Shown: in pieces, positions 60,564-64,000 of the stretch
How positions within the stretch are numbered: position 1 is the stretch's first letter
Layout of the letters: every line of letters starts with the position of its first letter
NCBI GenBank assembly: GCA_028293545.1
Contig: JAQGOP010000012.1
Location: 62,001-126,000 of the forward strand
DNA: 64,000 nt
Reading direction: 5' to 3'
Source: Verrucomicrobiota bacterium
GTDB taxonomy: Bacteria > Verrucomicrobiota > Verrucomicrobiia > Opitutales > Opitutaceae
Notes under the pieces: model-generated
Databases searched by the model: none
Seen by the model: only the letters and a program-made list of their open reading frames with translations
Told to the model about the DNA's origin: nothing
Program-made: the position numbers and the translations under genes

Positions 60564-63500
60564 TTATGGCAGCTCGTAGACTTCCACCAGCGCGACGCCG
60601 GTGGTGCCGCTGACACCGGATACTTTGGCTGAATAAATCCCGGGTTGCAGCGTCACATAGAGCGCGGCGTCTTTGCTGGAGTTGCCGACAAACGCGAAGG
60701 CGCCGGCGGTGTTGGCGGCATTCGAAATCTGCACGTCGCCGTTCCAATTATCGTTGGTCGCGACGTTTGTCGCCACGCCGTTGATCAACTGGGTCAACTC
60801 GAGCAGCGGGTCGGCGAGCGCCCCGCCGACGCCATAACTCGAGAGCGTCGGCCCCACGCCACGGATCAAAACCGTGCGGGGCGTCGAGCCGCCAACCACG
60901 AAGCCGGCAATCAGCACGCCCTCCCCGGTTCCGACCTGCGCGCGCGCGGACACGTTGATCAAGCGGGGCGTGTTGATGGTATAGAGTACGCCGGACGCAT
61001 CGTAAATTTCGGCGAGCGTGATGCCGGTCGTGCTGTTCACCCCCGTGATCTTGGCGGAATAGATTCCGCTGGGCATGAACTCCACGAGCGCGGCGTCCTT
61101 GGTGGCGATATCTCTGAAGGGGAAAGCGCCGACGGCATTGCCGACGCTCGTGACCTGCCCGGCGCCGCCCCAGTTGTCGTTGGTGTCGATCGGCAGCGCG
61201 GCGCCGTTGACGGATTGGGTGACCTGAAGCAGCGGATCGGCGAGTGCCCCGCCGACGCCGTAATCGGCCAAGGTCGGCCCGACGCCACGGATCAACAGGG
61301 TGGTTGAACCGGCGGTGTTTGCGCCGCCGACGACGAAGCCGACGATCAGCGAATTATCACCCGTGCCCGCGCCGGTTCGCACCGAAAGGTTGGTGAGATG
61401 CCCGGGCGGAGGGGCCGAAGTCGAAACGAAGAGCACGGCGGCGACGCTGGTGGCGCTGACGCCCGTGCTGCTCGTGACGCGGACGGAATAGGAGCCCGAG
61501 TTGGCCGTCTGCACGTTCAAGAGGACGTAGGTTGCGCCTGTGACACCCGGAAGGTCTGCACCGTCTTTTATCCATTGGTAAGTGAGCGTTCCCGGGCCGG
61601 TGGCTGTAACGGTCAGCGTCACGCTCGAGCCCACCTGCACGGCCTGGGAAATCGGCGCCGTCGTGATCGTGACGAAGTTTTCGGAATAACGCCCGTCGCG
61701 CAGCAGGTTGTGCTGGAAGACCGGCCACGCGGAATTCGCGGGGCGCTGATTCAAGACCGGGTCGAGATTGAAAGCATAGAACAACCCATCAGAGCTGCTG
61801 AAGAGGAGCTGGCCGTTCGCGATCGCGGGGGAAGAACGAACCAGAGCAGCAGTCGCGTAGGTGCGAACCAGACTGCCGAGGGGGCTGATGGCATAGACCA
61901 AGCCGTCGTAATTCGGCATGTAGATCGTGCCGTCCCCGCCGACCGCGGGCGTCGCGGCGCGAACCTCGTCGCTCATGGTGTACGACCATTTTTCGACGCC
62001 GTCCTTGGTGAGCGCGTGAAGCTTGTGGTCATACGCGCCGAAATAAATCGTGCCGTCCGGAGCGAGGACCGGCGACGACGTGATGCTCATGCCGGCGATT
62101 GACCACACCCATTTCTGGGTGCCGCTGGGGTTGAGCGCGTAGAAATATCCGTTCAGCGTCCCGAGGTAGACGGTGCCATCGGTCGCGATGGCTGGCGAAG
62201 TGAAGACATCCCCGTTCGCGGTGAACTTCCATTTCTGGGTGCCGTCAGGATTGATGGCGTAGAAGCTCCCACCCGTGGCGCCGACATAGATCGTGCCGTC
62301 GGCGGCAATGCCGGGAGAGCCGTACGTCGCCCCGCTGAGCGTGAACTGCCACTTCACCGTCGCGCTCGATCCACTGTTGGTGAGCGCGTAGAGAAAGCCG
62401 TCGTCACGAACGTAAATCGTGCCGTCGGCGGCGATTGCGGGCGAGGAGTCGATCGCGTTGGTCGTCGTGTAGGTCCATTTCAGGGCCCCGTTGTTCGCGT
62501 CGAGCGCGTAGAGTTTCTTGTCGCCCGAGGCGACGTAGACATTGCCATCGTTGCCGATGGCCGGACTGGCGAGGTCGACCGGTGCGCCCGTGGTATAGGC
62601 CCACTTCTTGGTGCCGTTGGGGTTGAAAGCGTAGACATTGTTCTCGGGAAATTTGCTGCCGAGGGTGCGGTCAGTGATCGTGGTGCCGGCGCCGAAGTAA
62701 ATCGCGCCGCTGCTGCTCACGGCGGGAGAGGAAACAATCCCGCCATACGCCGCGAACTGCCACGCGGCATCCGTGAGCGTCAGCACAAAATCGCCGCCGG
62801 AGGGATTCACGTTCGTGGTGTCGACCTGGAAATAGTAAGTGGCGCCGGCCGAGGCATTGAAGCCGCAGAGGCTGTTGCTGTTGACGGCGCCCTCATAGGT
62901 TCCGGTTTCGATGTACTCGGCCGCGTCGTCGTTCGAGACGATCATGTTCAGGTTGCCCACGGCCGAACCGGTGTAGACCGCCGTCAGCATGTCGGCATAC
63001 GCGCTGTAACCATAGAGCGCATATCGGCCATTGGCCGGCGCCACCCAGCGATACCAGACGGTGTGTTTGGCGGCGTGGGTCACGGGAACGGGCTCATTGA
63101 TTTCGCTCGTGGAATTCAGGGTGCTCCCCGCCACGTGGACGGACGTGCCGCTCAGCAATTGGGCATTCGCGAAATCATCGTTGGCCGGGATCGCCCCGAT
63201 GCCGAGGAGGGTCAGGCCGGGCGTGCCGGATTTGAGGTCGACGGCGATCTGGTAGGTCGTGCCGGCGGTGACATTGAGCGTGATCAGGCTCGTGACCTTG
63301 GAGTGGACGTTGTCGTCGTCGTTCGACGCGATCGGGGTCAAGGCGTTGAGCGCGGTGCCGGTGTAGATCGCGAGTTTCGTATTATAGCTCGAGCCATCAG
63401 TGCTGAACGTGACGGTCGTCGAAGTCGGGGCGGTCCACGACCACCACAGCGAGTTTGTGCCCGGCACGGTCGAGTGGGTGGGTTCGCCGGTTTCCGGGGA

Positions 63501-64000
63501 ACTGTTCGCGCCGACGTTGCTCGAGCGCACGTGGATGTTGGCGTTGCTGCCGAGGATGGCGCGCGTGGAAAAGTCGTCGTTGAAGGGCCGCGAATCGGTC
63601 GAGGACAGGGCGTTGGCGAGGTTGAGCCGACCGCCGGATTGGGCCAGGCCGGCCAGGGCGGGCACCTTCGTCACGGAGCGCAGGAGGCGATTGATGATCT
63701 GGCGGTAATTGTCCGTGGGAAATTTTGCGCGCATGAGCGCGAGCGCGCCGCTGACATGCGGGGCGGCCATCGAAGTGCCGCTGTAGACGACGTACGCGGA
63801 ATCCGAGGCGATGCCGCACGAATAAATCGAGCTGCCCGGCGCGGCGAGGTCGACGGAACCGCCGCCGAAGTCCGAGTAACTCGCGATGGCGTCGGCGTTG
63901 GTGGTGGCGGCGACGGTGACGACGTTGTCGAGCGCGTAACCCGCGGGGTAGGAGGAGCCGATGTCGACGTTGCGCGCATCGTTGCCGGCGGCGGCCACGA
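60564..64000 (-). CDS. Secreted subtilisin-like protease with PPC, PQQ-type propeller, Ig and C-terminal modules (partial)
   Basis: The right edge of the window cuts this gene; about 1145 C-terminal residues are seen. They start in the S8 protease domain: the oxyanion Asn is in AAAGND and the catalytic Ser in SGTSMAAPHVSGALAL; the catalytic Asp and His must be beyond 64000. Two PPC-like domains follow (ending near residues 285 and 420), then about seven PQQ-like propeller repeats (DGTIYVGA, GTQKWKF landmarks), one Ig-like domain (TYQWIKDG), and two copies of the C-terminal module seen in the exported protein at 13357-17739 (LLIRGVGPTLADYGVGGALA). The protein is surely extracytoplasmic. A 26-bp repeat follows its stop. 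Confidence 0.88.
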   Translation of the reverse strand, partial: VAAAGNDARNVDIGSSYPAGYALDNVVTVAATTNADAIASYSDFGGGSVDLAAPGSSIYSCGIASDSAYVVYSGTSMAAPHVSGALALMRAKFPTDNYRQIINRLLRSVTKVPALAGLAQSGGRLNLANALSSTDSRPFNDDFSTRAILGSNANIHVRSSNVGANSSPETGEPTHSTVPGTNSLWWSWTAPTSTTVTFSTDGSSYNTKLAIYTGTALNALTPIASNDDDNVHSKVTSLITLNVTAGTTYQIAVDLKSGTPGLTLLGIGAIPANDDFANAQLLSGTSVHVAGSTLNSTSEINEPVPVTHAAKHTVWYRWVAPANGRYALYGYSAYADMLTAVYTGSAVGNLNMIVSNDDAAEYIETGTYEGAVNSNSLCGFNASAGATYYFQVDTTNVNPSGGDFVLTLTDAAWQFAAYGGIVSSPAVSSSGAIYFGAGTTITDRTLGSKFPENNVYAFNPNGTKKWAYTTGAPVDLASPAIGNDGNVYVASGDKKLYALDANNGALKWTYTTTNAIDSSPAIAADGTIYVRDDGFLYALTNSGSSATVKWQFTLSGATYGSPGIAADGTIYVGATGGSFYAINPDGTQKWKFTANGDVFTSPAIATDGTVYLGTLNGYFYALNPSGTQKWVWSIAGMSITSSPVLAPDGTIYFGAYDHKLHALTKDGVEKWSYTMSDEVRAATPAVGGDGTIYMPNYDGLVYAISPLGSLVRTYATAALVRSSPAIANGQLLFSSSDGLFYAFNLDPVLNQRPANSAWPVFQHNLLRDGRYSENFVTITTAPISQAVQVGSSVTLTVTATGPGTLTYQWIKDGADLPGVTGATYVLLNVQTANSGSYSVRVTSSTGVSATSVAAVLFVSTSAPPPGHLTNLSVRTGAGTGDNSLIVGFVVGGANTAGSTTLLIRGVGPTLADYGVGGALADPLLQVTQSVNGAALPIDTNDNWGGAGQVTSVGNAVGAFPFRDIATKDAALVEFMPSGIYSAKITGVNSTTGITLAEIYDASGVLYTINTPRLINVSARAQVGTGEGVLIAGFVVGGSTPRTVLIRGVGPTLSSYGVGGALADPLLELTQLINGVATNVATNDNWNGDVQISNAANTAGAFAFVGNSSKDAALYVTLQPGIYSAKVSGVSGTTGVALVEVYELP

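Noticed and set aside
63996..64000. GTG at 63998 as a true start of the protease
   Set aside because: It encodes the Val before the AAAGN oxyanion motif, so it is internal; the gene continues past the window.

Overview
The window looks like a chromosomal segment of a GC-rich, Gram-negative, SD-poor bacterium. It most resembles Opitutaceae (Verrucomicrobiota). That assignment is inference. It rests on the intergenic repeat families (ATTCGTGTnC tandems, ATTGCGG heptamers, GTAGGGCGCGGTC-type hairpins), on two very large exported proteins ending in the same tandem C-terminal module, on the outer-membrane components (RND tripartite pump, porin-like protein) and on start codons that almost never follow a Shine-Dalgarno motif. 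No rRNA, tRNA, CRISPR array, integrase or transposase was seen.

Layout. (1) 1-9163, plus strand: a tightly packed catabolic cluster. A thiamine-diphosphate (ThDP) E1 alpha/beta pair is interleaved with two phytanoyl-CoA-type Fe(II)/2-oxoglutarate dioxygenases, followed by a D-lyxose-isomerase-family cupin, a bifunctional aldolase/short-chain dehydrogenase and a GH38 alpha-mannosidase. No E2/E3 genes accompany the E1 pair, and this is the part of the window most likely to hold an undescribed pathway. (2) 9283-13225: a small TPR-like protein, a hybrid sensor kinase with a periplasmic solute-binding sensor, and a DUF2127 membrane protein. (3) 13357-17739, minus: a 1460-residue exported protein with an HELGH motif, about eight Ig-like repeats and two C-terminal modules. 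(4) 17829-24423: a TetR regulator and an RND efflux operon, with a shared palindromic operator in front of both. (5) 24536-27853: small stress-type genes (a 53-residue protein, DUF2934, single-domain response regulator, AsmA/DUF748-like protein, DUF892 ferritin-like protein). (6) 28112-34316: a PolX-like protein whose polymerase site is destroyed, a WYL regulator, a hypothetical protein and a Ski2-like helicase.

(7) 34317-35340: a gene-poor stretch of decayed sequence and repeats. (8) 35267-41812: a molybdenum locus. One minus-strand operon (modA-modB-modC-moaC-mogA-moaA-moaD-moaE/moeB/rhodanese) faces a short ModE-like regulator across a perfect 10-bp inverted repeat. Transport, cofactor synthesis and sulfur transfer to MoaD are thus united, but no Mo-binding Mop/TOBE domain is visible anywhere in the locus. 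(9) 41953-51112: a complete kdp locus (an additional microprotein, kdpF, A, B, C, a small membrane ORF, a porin-like protein, kdpD, kdpE). (10) 51244-60461: a D-amino-acid-dehydrogenase-like flavoprotein, a large disordered conserved protein, a thioesterase-like protein, then minus-strand operons CPBP protease-thiL-tsaE and pyrR-pyrB-pyrC. (11) 60564-64000, minus: the C-terminal 1145 residues of a secreted subtilisin-like protease that runs off the right edge.

Family assignments come from reading motifs by eye; no database search was run.
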